A DNA stretch of 64,000 nucleotides from Alcaligenes sp. SDU_A2 (GTDB lineage Bacteria; Pseudomonadota; Gammaproteobacteria; Burkholderiales; Burkholderiaceae_B). The notes below the pieces were generated by a model. It had not been told where the DNA came from and made no database searches. It was given only the letters and a program-made list of their open reading frames with translations. Every line of letters starts with the position of its first letter. Within the stretch, counting starts at the first letter, position 1. Below are positions 48,567-57,733 of this stretch, piece after piece. The position numbers and the translations under genes are program-made. The stretch covers positions 3,100,001 to 3,164,000 of the forward strand of contig NZ_CP151273.1 in assembly GCF_038237375.1 (NCBI RefSeq), given 5' to 3'.

Positions 48567-50196
48567 TTCCCAGGCTCTGCCCCAATCCTTGCGCGTAACC
48601 CTGCTGCTGGTGCTGGGCGGCCTGCATGCCTTGTCCTTTTCGATAGGCCCGCTCCCAGCCTGGACTTTGCCGTTTTACCAGATCGCCTTGCTGGCCATGG
48701 CCAGTTCGCAAATCATGGCGGCACGCACAATGCGCCAGGCATTCGGACGCGCCTGGCTGTTTGGTCTGGGACACTTCGGGGTTGGTGTCTATTGGCTATA
48801 TATCAGCATGCACCAGTACGGCGGTATGCCCGCCTTGCTGGCAGGCCTGGCCGTACTGCTGCTGGCGGCCGCCCTTGCCGTATTCCTGGGTGCAGCGGCG
48901 GCGCTATGGCAAAGACTGCGCCACAACCTGAACCCGGATGCCTGGCCCGCCCGCCTGCTGCTAGCGGCCGCCTGGGCCAGTTGCTGGACCTTGGCGGAAT
49001 GGCTGCGCGGCACTTTGTTTACCGGCTTTCCCTGGCTCAACATAGGGTACGCCCACGCCGAAGGCATGTTCGCCGGCTGGGCTCCTGTCGTCGGCGTCTA
49101 CGGCCTGGCCTGGATGTCGGCCTTCAGCGCTGCCGCCATCGCCCAGTTCACCGCCTCCAAAGACAAAAACCAGAACCCCTCCAGCGCTGCCGGCATCGGT
49201 GCTGCTTTGTTGCTCGGGCTTATAGGCATCGGTTTGCCGCATATTGCCTGGGTTCAGGCTGACGGTACCCCCTTCATTGTCCGTCTGGTCCAGGGCAATG
49301 TGGATCAAGCCGACAAGTTCGGACCGTCAATGGACCAAGGCATACGACGCTACTACGAGCTGGCTGACCTGCCTGCGAAGTCGCCAAAAGACGCTCCCCG
49401 CCTGATCGTGTTGCCCGAAACCGTCATTCCCGTCCTGCAAAGCCGCCTGGCACCCGAATTCTGGCAGGACTGGACCGAGCTGGCCAAGCGCCATCAGGCC
49501 GATGTAATTCTGGGCGTACCGATGGACCGCAGCCAGTCCCAGGGCGGCGTTCAGTACACCAACAGCGCCTTGCTGATTCGCCCGGATACCCGCCCCCAAG
49601 ATATCCCGGTAAGCGCGGCGTCCTTTTACGACAAGCATCATCTGGTGCCCTTCGGCGAATTCATCCCAACCGGCTTTCGCTGGTTTGTGGACATGATGCA
49701 AATCCCGCTGGGCGATTTTCATCGTGGTGCCCTACCCCAGGCACCGTTTGTACTGGGCAATAATCGGGTGGCTCCCAATATCTGCTACGAAGACGTATTT
49801 GGCGAAGAAATCCTGCAATCGGTACGCGGCACAGCCCAAGCCCCTGGTGCCAGCCTGCTTCTGAACCTGAGCAATCTGGGCTGGTTCGGCGACTCTTGGG
49901 CGCTTAGCCAGCACTTGCAGATATCTCGCATGCGCGCCCTGGAAACCGGACGCCCCATGCTGCGCGCCACCAATACCGGCATGACGGCAGCCATCGATCC
50001 TAACGGTCGCATACGCGCCGCGCTGCCTGCCTTGAAACCGGGGGTTCTGGACGTCGAGGTCCAAGGCACCCAAGGGCTGACCCCCTATGTGCGCCTGGGC
50101 AATCTGCCCGTGCTGATCTGGTCGCTTATTATTCTGGCTCTATTACTTTGGCATAGCCGGCGCAACTCGCATCACCGCCCAGAACCCACTGCCTGA
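48553..50196 (+). CDS. lnt: Apolipoprotein N-acyltransferase
   Basis: A 547-residue inner-membrane enzyme that N-acylates the terminal Cys of lipoproteins. About six N-terminal transmembrane segments (residues 15-225), then a nitrilase-fold periplasmic domain (about 240-510) with catalytic Glu289 (VLPETVIP), Lys361 (YDKHHLVPFGEF) and Cys411 (NICYEDVFGE), and a final C-terminal helix. No ATG precedes the first helix in a sensible place; the TTG at 48553, inside the end of corC, is the best start but has only a weak ribosome-binding site. Last gene of the miaB operon. Confidence 0.93.
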   Translation: MHTTDSQALPQSLRVTLLLVLGGLHALSFSIGPLPAWTLPFYQIALLAMASSQIMAARTMRQAFGRAWLFGLGHFGVGVYWLYISMHQYGGMPALLAGLAVLLLAAALAVFLGAAAALWQRLRHNLNPDAWPARLLLAAAWASCWTLAEWLRGTLFTGFPWLNIGYAHAEGMFAGWAPVVGVYGLAWMSAFSAAAIAQFTASKDKNQNPSSAAGIGAALLLGLIGIGLPHIAWVQADGTPFIVRLVQGNVDQADKFGPSMDQGIRRYYELADLPAKSPKDAPRLIVLPETVIPVLQSRLAPEFWQDWTELAKRHQADVILGVPMDRSQSQGGVQYTNSALLIRPDTRPQDIPVSAASFYDKHHLVPFGEFIPTGFRWFVDMMQIPLGDFHRGALPQAPFVLGNNRVAPNICYEDVFGEEILQSVRGTAQAPGASLLLNLSNLGWFGDSWALSQHLQISRMRALETGRPMLRATNTGMTAAIDPNGRIRAALPALKPGVLDVEVQGTQGLTPYVRLGNLPVLIWSLIILALLLWHSRRNSHHRPEPTA

Positions 50197-50213
50197 CCCG
50201 ACGCCGGACTGCC

Positions 50214-50231
50214 CCGCCTGTAAAGGCGGGA
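50214..50231. terminator. Weak hairpin between lnt and the convergent GGDEF-EAL gene
   Basis: CCCGCC-TGTAAA-GGCGGG, a 6-bp stem without a good T-run. Position fits a shared weak terminator, but confidence is low. Confidence 0.35.
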
Positions 50232-50271
50232 GCCACAACCGGCAAGATCACGCTGTTTCGCCACCCAAAAA

Positions 50272-53157
50272 TCAGGCCGACTGCTCGATCCGAGGTTGCC
50301 GCTGGCGGACAAAATCCGCGGCCTGATCGCGATTCCAATCCTTGCACCACTGGGCAAAGTCTGCAGCCGGAATCGGCGGCGAGCACAAATAACCCTGCAT
50401 GTAATCGCAACCGGCTTGATGCAGCAGCTCGACCTGCTCGTACGTAGTCACACCTTCGGCCACTACCCGCAAGCCCAGCTTCTGCGCCATCACAATCATG
50501 GCCTGAGTCAGCACCAGATCCTCGCTGCCTTGCGACAAGTTACGGATATAACACTGGTCGATCTTGAGCACATTGATGGAGAAGCGCTTCAGATGCGACA
50601 AGGACGAATACCCCGTACCAAAATCATCCAGGGCCACGCCCATGCCGTACTCCCGCAACAGACGCAGCTGCTGCAAAGCTTGATCCTGCCCGTCGAGCAA
50701 CAAGCGTTCGGTAATTTCCACCACCAAGGCTTCGCCAGGTATGCCCTCGCCTTGCAAGTGCTCGACCCAGTCCTGGGCGCACGAGCCGTTTAGCTTGAAC
50801 TGGGCCGGGGACACATTCAGGCTGATACGGAAAGACGGGTCCAGCTCCTGACGCAAACGCATGACGGCCTGGGCAGCGGTTTCAAACACCCACTCGCCAA
50901 TAGCAACAATCAGCCCCGAATCTTCGGAAAACGGAATGAACTCCGATGGCGGCACCAGACCAAGCTGTGGATGCTCCCAGCGAATCAACGCTTCGGCGCG
51001 CAGCACCTGCCCGGTTTCCATATCCAGAATTGGCTGGTAATACAGGCGGAACTGCTGCTCGTGCAGCGCGTTCTGCAAATCCTGCGAAAAGCGCAGGCGC
51101 GCTTGTACGGCTTCGCCCATAGCAGGCAAAAAGCGGCAATATTGATTACGCCCACAGGCCTTGGCCGCATACATGGCCATATCGGCATTTTTTAGCAGTT
51201 CGCCGGCATCATCACCATCTTCGGGATAGACGGTAATTCCAATACTGGCCGAAACCGATACGGAATTATTGTCCAGCTGGAAAGGCTCCTCGATGGTATC
51301 GAGCATGCAACGACAAATGCGCTCGACAATCGCCGGATCGCTGATATCGGAGATGATTACCGTGAATTCGTCACCGCCGATGCGCGCTACCGTATCAGTG
51401 GCACGCACGCATTGTTGCAAACGACGGGCGACCTCTTGCAACAACACATCGCCCTTTTCGTGCCCCAGAGAATCGTTGACGTCCTTAAAGAAATCCAAGT
51501 CCATGAACACCAGCGCGAACGGCAGGCCGGTACGCCGGGACTGTTCCATAGCTTGTTGCAGCCGATCCTGAAACATCTGGCGGTTGGGCAGGCCGGTCAG
51601 ATGGTCGTAATGGGCCTGCCGCCACATCTGCGCTTCGCGCTTTTTGTGACTGGTGATGTCCGTAAACAAACCAATATGCCGGTAGACCGTGCCATCCGGA
51701 TTCCAGGCCGTGCTGATGGTCAAGCGCTCGGCGTATTCCTCGCCATTCTTGCGCCGGTTCCAGATATCGCCCTGCCAGCGGCCGGTTTCGATGATCTCCA
51801 GCCACATCAAACGATAAAATTCGCTATCCTGACGGCCGGAGCTAAGGATCGCCAAAGTGCGGCCACGCACCTCATCCAGGGCGTAGCCCGTAATGCGGCT
51901 GAAGGCCGGGTTGGCATCGACCACATGGCCGAAACGGTCGGTAACCACAATGGCTTCGCACGTATTGTCGTAGACCACAGCGGCCAGCCGCCCGGTAACC
52001 TCGTTGCGCACGCGCATCGTGATGTCTTGAACCACTGCCACCGTTGTGATGCGCCCTTCCAGACGGATAGGCACTTCGCACACTTCCACATCAATACTTT
52101 TACCGTCATGACGCACCGCGCGGGTTTCGTAGCGCACGCTGTTGGCACCCAGATGGCGTTCGGGCACGACCTCGGACAACGACGGAAAACGCGGTTCCAG
52201 AAACACATCCGCCAAGGTCAATTGCTGACGCATGTACGAACGCGAATACCCCAATGTATCGGCCAGCTTCTTGTTGACGAAATCAAAACGACCTTCGCTG
52301 GATATGTAAACACCCAGCAAAGGATTATGGGTCAGGCTGCGACAAGCTGCATTAACCTGGGCCAGGCTGCGTTTCTGTATGGAAAGCTGCGCATCCAATT
52401 GCTGAATACGCAAACCGCAAAAATTCAGCACTCGCGACAAGAAGCTGATCTCGCTGGTGCCTTCGGCTGAACTTTTTGCTCGATAATTACCCCGCAGAAA
52501 AGCTCCCGCCTGAGCGGACAGTTGATCCAAGGGTTGCGCGGCCCAGGTGCGGAACATGAAATACGAGCCCATCAATACAAGCAGGTTCAAGCCAAGCAAC
52601 CCGGCGACGGTCCAGCGATGCTTGGCTTGCGTGCTCAGGCGTCGGGACTCAAACGAGTCGAGCAACTGCTGGGTATTGTGTCTGAACAACGAGTCTTCGG
52701 CACCCAGTGTGGCCGCCGGCAAAAGAACCTGCTCCGGCGTCACAGGAAAATCCAGCCTGGATAAACGGCGCTGCCATTCGTTCGCTATCTGCCCCACAAG
52801 ACCCAACAAGGGTTTGTCCAAGGGACGCAAACGCACGCCATCAACCATCCCACCTTCATTGAGCAACTGCACCACACGCTGAAACTGCTGATCCAGTCGC
52901 CTAAGCCGGGCAGGCGACGCACTATCAGGAGCCGCCAATGCCACCGAATAGCTGATGTCGGACAACTGACTCAGCAAGGCGCTCCCCGCCTGTAACTGAG
53001 CTTTGGCCTGATTTTGCTTGTAAATAACAGTAACGGTTGCCGAAACCAGCAACAGCCAGACTGACAGAACCCAGATCAGCAAAGCGCCCAGACTGATTCG
53101 TCTTTGGGCATCGGCCGGGACAGGCATGGACGAAGTAGTGCACTGCTTAGCTGACAT
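50272..53157 (-). CDS. Membrane-anchored PAS-GGDEF-EAL cyclic-di-GMP enzyme
   Basis: A 961-residue protein. Two transmembrane helices (about 22-45 and 183-203) flank a periplasmic sensor region; a short HAMP-like stretch, one or two PAS domains (about 270-510) and then GGDEF (about 520-690) and EAL (about 700-945) domains follow. The GGDEF motif is intact (ARIGGDEF), with an RATD I-site five residues before it. EAL motifs are RAEALIRW, SLNVSPAQF, EITERLLLD, DDFGTGYSSL and AEGVTT, so both diguanylate cyclase and phosphodiesterase activity are possible. Start uncertain (53157 or an ATG ten codons later). Convergent with lnt. Confidence 0.93.
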   Translation of the reverse strand: MSAKQCTTSSMPVPADAQRRISLGALLIWVLSVWLLLVSATVTVIYKQNQAKAQLQAGSALLSQLSDISYSVALAAPDSASPARLRRLDQQFQRVVQLLNEGGMVDGVRLRPLDKPLLGLVGQIANEWQRRLSRLDFPVTPEQVLLPAATLGAEDSLFRHNTQQLLDSFESRRLSTQAKHRWTVAGLLGLNLLVLMGSYFMFRTWAAQPLDQLSAQAGAFLRGNYRAKSSAEGTSEISFLSRVLNFCGLRIQQLDAQLSIQKRSLAQVNAACRSLTHNPLLGVYISSEGRFDFVNKKLADTLGYSRSYMRQQLTLADVFLEPRFPSLSEVVPERHLGANSVRYETRAVRHDGKSIDVEVCEVPIRLEGRITTVAVVQDITMRVRNEVTGRLAAVVYDNTCEAIVVTDRFGHVVDANPAFSRITGYALDEVRGRTLAILSSGRQDSEFYRLMWLEIIETGRWQGDIWNRRKNGEEYAERLTISTAWNPDGTVYRHIGLFTDITSHKKREAQMWRQAHYDHLTGLPNRQMFQDRLQQAMEQSRRTGLPFALVFMDLDFFKDVNDSLGHEKGDVLLQEVARRLQQCVRATDTVARIGGDEFTVIISDISDPAIVERICRCMLDTIEEPFQLDNNSVSVSASIGITVYPEDGDDAGELLKNADMAMYAAKACGRNQYCRFLPAMGEAVQARLRFSQDLQNALHEQQFRLYYQPILDMETGQVLRAEALIRWEHPQLGLVPPSEFIPFSEDSGLIVAIGEWVFETAAQAVMRLRQELDPSFRISLNVSPAQFKLNGSCAQDWVEHLQGEGIPGEALVVEITERLLLDGQDQALQQLRLLREYGMGVALDDFGTGYSSLSHLKRFSINVLKIDQCYIRNLSQGSEDLVLTQAMIVMAQKLGLRVVAEGVTTYEQVELLHQAGCDYMQGYLCSPPIPAADFAQWCKDWNRDQAADFVRQRQPRIEQSA

Positions 53158-53599
53158 GGCGCCAATAAATAAAAGCTGCAGGCTCTTGGGGCAGCCTACA
53201 AAACGTAATTATTGCAGGTGAAATGTTACTCGTTGAAGCATACCATTAATAGATTCTGCATCCGCGAGATTTATCAAGAAGCGCATAATACTAAGCGCTG
53301 GGCGTTGAAATAAAGCATCAGCCGTTTCCTGGAGCGGGATGGAAAGATGCAAAATCTGCTCATCAATAAATCATAAATTGCAATGTGAAGAAACACATAT
53401 GGACACGATCACACCATGCAATAGCCCAAGTTAAACACGCATTTCACACAGGCTTCACGTGCCAAAGCCCCCCTTCACCTGGCCACGATAGCACCGTGCC
53501 CTGCTTGCCCTGAGCGCTGATCAAAAACACAGCCACCCAGCACGCGGATCAGCCAGATTCGGTTTTTTTGCGGATTTTGAACTTTTTGTCGAAAAAGGC
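53158..53599. other. Intergenic region upstream of the GGDEF-EAL gene and tRNA array
   Basis: About 440 bp, AT-richer than the surrounding genes, with no supported gene, repeat or structured element found. It should hold the promoter of the minus-strand GGDEF-EAL gene, which was not identified with confidence. Confidence 0.5.
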
Positions 53600-53628
53600 T
53601 TGCACAAATCTAAAAACCTCTTCATAAT
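53600..53628 (+). promoter_or_regulatory. Sigma70 promoter of the tRNA array
   Basis: TTGCAC at 53600-53605 and CATAAT at 53623-53628 with the optimal 17-bp spacer, 41 bp before the first tRNA. Confidence 0.75.
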
Positions 53629-53669
53629 CTCATTTCTTCGTTGGTGGACAACACGTTGAACACCGAAAT

Positions 53670-53745
<76 letters not shown>

Positions 53746-53767
53746 ACACGAAGAAAATGTATGTCCT

Positions 53768-53843
53768 GTCCCCTTCGTCTAGAGGCCTAGGACACCACCC
53801 TTTCACGGTGGGTACAGGGGTTCGAATCCCCTAGGGGACGCCA
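53768..53843 (+). tRNA. tRNA-Glu (anticodon TTC), first copy
   Basis: Acceptor GTCCCCT with AGGGGAC, anticodon loop CTTTCAC, T arm GGGGTTCGAATCCCC, discriminator G and encoded CCA. Confidence 0.97.
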
Positions 53844-53866
53844 AAGCTTTTGCTTGGCACCGCTGC

Positions 53867-53943
53867 GGAGCGGTAGTTCAGTTGGTTAGAATACCGGCCT
53901 GTCACGCCGGGGGTCGCGGGTTCGAGCCCCGTCCGCTCCGCCA
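53867..53943 (+). tRNA. tRNA-Asp (anticodon GTC), first copy
   Basis: Acceptor GGAGCGG with CCGCTCC, anticodon stem-loop CCGGC-CTGTCAC-GCCGG, T loop GGTTCGAGCC, discriminator G and encoded CCA. It is a substrate of the tgt product encoded in this window (queuosine at G34). Confidence 0.97.
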
Positions 53944-54068
53944 AAAAATTACGAAATCAGCACCAGACTGGTTTCAGCAGGAAAAAGTGAACGGCCCGTC
54001 AAGCCTGACACTTGTTTGATCAAACCGACGCATCGGCATATCCAATGCGCAGATTGAACAAACAAAAC

Positions 54069-54144
<76 letters not shown>

Positions 54145-54166
54145 AATGACACTGTTGTAAAGTCCT

Positions 54167-54242
54167 GTCCCCTTCGTCTAGAGGCCTAGGACACCACCCT
54201 TTCACGGTGGGTACAGGGGTTCGAATCCCCTAGGGGACGCCA
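54167..54242 (+). tRNA. tRNA-Glu (anticodon TTC), second copy
   Basis: Identical to 53768-53843, with the same 22-nt distance from the preceding tRNA-Ala although most of that spacer differs. Confidence 0.97.
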
Positions 54243-54265
54243 AAGCTTTTGCTTGGCACCGCTGC

Positions 54266-54342
54266 GGAGCGGTAGTTCAGTTGGTTAGAATACCGGCCTG
54301 TCACGCCGGGGGTCGCGGGTTCGAGCCCCGTCCGCTCCGCCA
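54266..54342 (+). tRNA. tRNA-Asp (anticodon GTC), second copy
   Basis: Identical to 53867-53943, and separated from the preceding tRNA-Glu by the same 23-nt spacer as in the first array. Confidence 0.97.
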
Positions 54343-54350
54343 AAAAATTC

Positions 54351-54386
54351 AAAAAGCCCGACGATTTTGCATCGTCGGGCTTTTTC
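54351..54386 (+). terminator. Terminator of the tRNA array
   Basis: AAAAAGCCCGACGAT-TTTGC-ATCGTCGGGCTTTTT, a near-perfect 15-bp stem ending in a T-run, nine bases after the last tRNA. Confidence 0.95.
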
Positions 54387-54404
54387 TTTTCTACAGGTTC
54401 CTCG

Positions 54405-54833
54405 ATGCCTTTTCGACGGCCAAGGAACTACATTGGCGCACATCCCGCATCCATTTGGCACCCCGCCACAACAGATGCGCTACCCGGGCTGCCCGCCACG
54501 ACCTACAAAACACTCGCCATCGCTTTGTTCGCCATCTTACTGCCAGTCAGCACCCCACAGGCCTGGACTATCAATCTGCAGCAGGACATGGGCCCGCGCG
54601 GCTTGATGCGCCACTGCAAATACAGTGACGGTCGCATACACACCGTCAACGCCACCGACTTATGTCCATTGACATTACAAGGCAGTGATTCCGGCATGGG
54701 CCGTGGCAAAGGCTTTCTGAAAAGCGACTATCCAGACGGCATGACCAAAGTCTGCGTATATGACGTCCTGGGCGGAAAAAACACACTACGGCTACCAGCC
54801 ACTGATATTTGCCCGCTCGGTGCCGACTTCTGA
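54405..54833 (+). CDS. Small secreted cysteine-containing hypothetical protein
   Basis: An up to 142-residue product. Residues about 36-53 (TLAIALFAILLPVSTPQA) form a signal peptide core, giving a mature protein of about 90 residues with four Cys (HCKYSDG, DLCPL, KVCVYDV, DICPLG) that likely form two disulfides. The paired CKYSDGRIHTVNATDLCPL motif resembles small exported proteins seen in Burkholderiales. The true start is uncertain: the ATG at 54405 gives an unusually long, Arg-rich leader, and no ATG lies nearer the hydrophobic core. It begins just after the tRNA terminator. Function unknown. Confidence 0.6.
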   Translation: MPFRRPRNYIGAHPASIWHPATTDALPGLPATTYKTLAIALFAILLPVSTPQAWTINLQQDMGPRGLMRHCKYSDGRIHTVNATDLCPLTLQGSDSGMGRGKGFLKSDYPDGMTKVCVYDVLGGKNTLRLPATDICPLGADF

Positions 54834-54948
54834 CAAGCCACATCGCGGACGCCCACGTCACTGCAACACCCCTGTTCGCCAAGCACAACACAGTCCGCGC
54901 ACAGGGAGCCACATGCACAAAGCCCACCCAGGCCCCCATTAAAAACAC

Positions 54949-55728
54949 TTAAAACGGAAATCCAGGCCCGGAATTGAACCCCGATCCCCGCAAACCACCG
55001 CGTCCATCCGATTCCAGCCTAGCCCCGGAGTTACGCCCCGTCCCCCTGAAACCACCACGACCGTCCGACTCCCATCCGGCCCCCGAATTGCGTCCTGTGC
55101 CCCGATAGCCTCTGCGGCCGTCCGACTCCCACCCGGCCCCCGAGTTGCGCCCGGTCCCTTTCAAACCGCCGCGACCATCCGACTCCCATCCTGAACCGGA
55201 GTTATGCCCCGTTCCTCGGAAGCCACCACGACCGTCGGACTCCCATCGCGCTCCGGCACTGCTCCCCGACCCGGTATAACCGCCGCGTCCATCGGACTCC
55301 CACCTGGACCCGGAACGGTGCCCCGTTGTTCTGTAGCCACCGCGACCGTCCGACTCCATGTTTTCCCCCTGATTGCGTCCCGACCCGCTAAAGCCGCCAC
55401 GGCCATTTGACTCCCACCGGGCACCATTATTGCGTCCGGTTCCCGAGAAACCGCCGCGACCGTCGGAATCCCACCCCTCTCCGGCATTACGTCCTGTTCC
55501 CCGATAGCCGCCGTACCCGTTGGACTCCCACCCGGCCCCCGCATTACGTCCCGTTCCGGTGTAGCCGCCACGGCCATCCGATGCCCATCCCGAGCCCGCA
55601 TTACCCCCTGTCCCCCGGTAGCCTCCGCGTCCGTCAGATTCCCACTCGCCGAATATCTGCGCATGGGCGCTGCTTGCCATAAACACGCTGGCAGCCACTG
55701 CCGCAACTAGCCGAATCACTTTACTCAC
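54949..55728 (-). CDS. Secreted glycine-rich protein with twelve 19-residue repeats
   Basis: A 259-residue protein with a signal peptide (VSKVIRLVAAVAASVFMA, cleavage after AHA) and a mature part made almost entirely of twelve tandem 19-residue units of consensus WESDGRGGYRGTGRNSGAG. Each unit carries Trp, an Asp-Gly-Arg-Gly-Gly turn and a TGRN turn, suggesting a regular beta-helical or extended solenoid-like fold; the coding DNA is a 57-bp tandem repeat. The GTG at 55728 has AGGAG seven bases upstream; the GTG six bases earlier is too close to it. No family recognised; an outer-surface or extracellular role is a guess. Confidence 0.8.
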   Translation of the reverse strand: MSKVIRLVAAVAASVFMASSAHAQIFGEWESDGRGGYRGTGGNAGSGWASDGRGGYTGTGRNAGAGWESNGYGGYRGTGRNAGEGWDSDGRGGFSGTGRNNGARWESNGRGGFSGSGRNQGENMESDGRGGYRTTGHRSGSRWESDGRGGYTGSGSSAGARWESDGRGGFRGTGHNSGSGWESDGRGGLKGTGRNSGAGWESDGRRGYRGTGRNSGAGWESDGRGGFRGTGRNSGARLESDGRGGLRGSGFNSGPGFPF

Positions 55729-55972
55729 TTCCACACTCCTATTGACAAGGCAAAAACAAGCAAAAATCTGACGAATGACTGAAATCTATCAGGCTTTCTT
55801 CATCGCCGCAGCCATCAACGCACCCGCCGTATTGGTCAGCGCACCGTCGCACCGAAAAAGCATACGCCCGCCCACAGCAACGTATCGTTCAAAAATATAG
55901 CCCCACCATCCAGGGCACTTGCTCCCGAAACACAAGAAAGTTAATGTATTGCCGTATCGTCACCCCAGATCC

Positions 55973-56590
55973 ATGACTATGCCTGCCTGCACCAGCGGCC
56001 AACGCGGCCCTAGCGAACACTATCGCCGTGAACAGATCATTGCTCAGGCCAATGCGCATTTCCGGCTGTATGGCTATCGGAAAACCTCGGTAGCCAACCT
56101 GGCTAAGTCCATCGGCGTATCCAGCGCCTATCTATACCGTTTTTTTGATTCCAAGCAGTCCATAGGCCAGGCCATCTGCCACTCGGTACTCCATGACATG
56201 CATGTGCAGCTGCAAAAAATCGTCGATAGCGACCTGCCCCCTATCGAGCGGCTGCGTCAGTTCATTCAGACAGCCTGCCAATTAAGCCTGGAACTGTTTC
56301 TACAAGAAGGCCGCATGCAAGAGGTGGTCATTGAGGCGCTGCACCACAATTGGCCCCCTGTAACCCAGCATCAGCACGAGCTGCTGACGCAAATTACCGC
56401 TCTGGTGCGCAGCGGCCGAGAAAGCGGGGACTTCGAGCGCCGCACGCCACTGGACGAAGTCGCCGAGGGCATTTTGCAGGCCCTGATCCCCTGCCTGCAC
56501 CCTGTACTGCTGGAGATGCGTCCACCCGAAAAAACCCGCCAGGGCCTGTTTGCTGTGACGCAGCTGATACTGCGCAGCCTGATGCCCTAA
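55973..56590 (+). CDS. TetR/AcrR-family transcriptional regulator
   Basis: A 205-residue regulator: N-terminal TetR helix-turn-helix (about 18-65, QIIAQANAHFRLYGYRKTSV and IGVSSAYLYRFFDSKQSI) and an all-helical C-terminal ligand domain. The ATG at 55973 is preferred over 55919; a second ATG lies two codons later. It is followed in the same direction by genes for a periplasmic adaptor and an RND pump, the usual layout for a local drug-responsive repressor. Confidence 0.9.
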   Translation: MTMPACTSGQRGPSEHYRREQIIAQANAHFRLYGYRKTSVANLAKSIGVSSAYLYRFFDSKQSIGQAICHSVLHDMHVQLQKIVDSDLPPIERLRQFIQTACQLSLELFLQEGRMQEVVIEALHHNWPPVTQHQHELLTQITALVRSGRESGDFERRTPLDEVAEGILQALIPCLHPVLLEMRPPEKTRQGLFAVTQLILRSLMP

Positions 56591-56644
56591 CGACCAAGCA
56601 CGAAGTTACGATTTACCCATATATTTACCTGCCTGGAGTCCTGC

Positions 56645-57733
56645 ATGGCTCGTTTCCGCCCCCTCAGCCCCGGCTTGAGCATCTTCATTGCCTTACTACT
56701 TGCGGGATGCAGCCAGCAGGCGCAGGAGCCAGACCCGCGCACCCAAGCGCCTTTGGTCATACAAAGCCAGGTTCAGCCCAAAGGCGAACAGCAGCGACGC
56801 TTTCTGGGCCTGATCAGCGCCCGGGTAGAAAGCCCGCTTAGCTTTCGGGTAGGTGGAAAGATCGACTCGCGGAAAGTCCAGAATGGCGAGCGCGTAGTAC
56901 GCGGGCAACCCCTGATGACGCTGGACCCAAAAGACCTGCAACTGGATCACCGTGCGCGGCTGGCTGCCGTGCAGGCGGCCCAGGCACAAGCCGAGCAGGC
57001 GCAAGCCGAACTGGCGCGCATGAAACTGCTGGTCGAACAAGGAGCGGTATCGCGCCAGGCCTATGACCAAAGCCGGCAGGCCAACACCAGCGCACAGGCC
57101 AATCTGCGTTCGGCGCGGGCACAGGCAGAACTATCCCAAAATGCAGACCGCTACAGCACCTTGCTGGCTGAGTCCGATGGCGTGATCACAGCCCAACTGG
57201 CTGATACCGGCCAGGTCGTCAGCCCCGGTCAGGCTGTATTGCGTCTGGCCCACGATGGCCCACGCGATGTGCTGGTAGATCTGCCAGAGCACCTCAAAGT
57301 TCCTCTGGGCACCCAGGCACTCATCACCCTTCCCGGCCAAGAGACCAAGACCTACGCCACACTACGGGAACTGGCCCAGGCCGCCGACCCGGCCACGCGT
57401 AGCTATCAGGCGCGCTTTTCCTTAGAGCAAACGCAGATACAAGCGCGCCTGGGCTCCAGCGCCGTCCTCTATCTGGATATACCCGATACACAGCGCTTGA
57501 CCCAGGTTCCCTTGGGCGCACTGCACGATGCCGGGCAAGGCCCTGGCGTGTGGGTCATCAGCAACCAGCAAACGCTGCACTGGCAAGCCGTGCGCATCGA
57601 CAGCCTGGGACAGGAATATGCGTATCTGTCCGACGGCCCACAGACAGGCGCTGCGATCGTAGCCCTGGGAGCCAGGCTGCTGCACGAAGGCCAGAAAGTT
57701 CGCCCCCAAGCGCAGCAAGCGGTGGTGCCATGA
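56645..57733 (+). CDS. RND efflux periplasmic adaptor (membrane fusion protein), lipoprotein
   Basis: A 362-residue HlyD/AcrA-type adaptor with a lipobox LLLAGC (acylated Cys22). Lipoyl-like half motifs FRVGGKIDSRKVQNGERVVR and DGVITAQLADTGQVVSPGQ flank an alpha-helical hairpin (about 100-160, heptad-rich AQAEQAQAELARM), then a beta-barrel and membrane-proximal domain. It bridges inner-membrane pump and outer-membrane channel. Overlaps the pump gene by ATGA. Confidence 0.92.
   Translation: MARFRPLSPGLSIFIALLLAGCSQQAQEPDPRTQAPLVIQSQVQPKGEQQRRFLGLISARVESPLSFRVGGKIDSRKVQNGERVVRGQPLMTLDPKDLQLDHRARLAAVQAAQAQAEQAQAELARMKLLVEQGAVSRQAYDQSRQANTSAQANLRSARAQAELSQNADRYSTLLAESDGVITAQLADTGQVVSPGQAVLRLAHDGPRDVLVDLPEHLKVPLGTQALITLPGQETKTYATLRELAQAADPATRSYQARFSLEQTQIQARLGSSAVLYLDIPDTQRLTQVPLGALHDAGQGPGVWVISNQQTLHWQAVRIDSLGQEYAYLSDGPQTGAAIVALGARLLHEGQKVRPQAQQAVVP

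Noticed and set aside
54281-54628. Open frame beginning inside the second tRNA-Asp
   Set aside because: Overlaps the tRNA and its terminator in a frame different from the supported secreted-protein gene.
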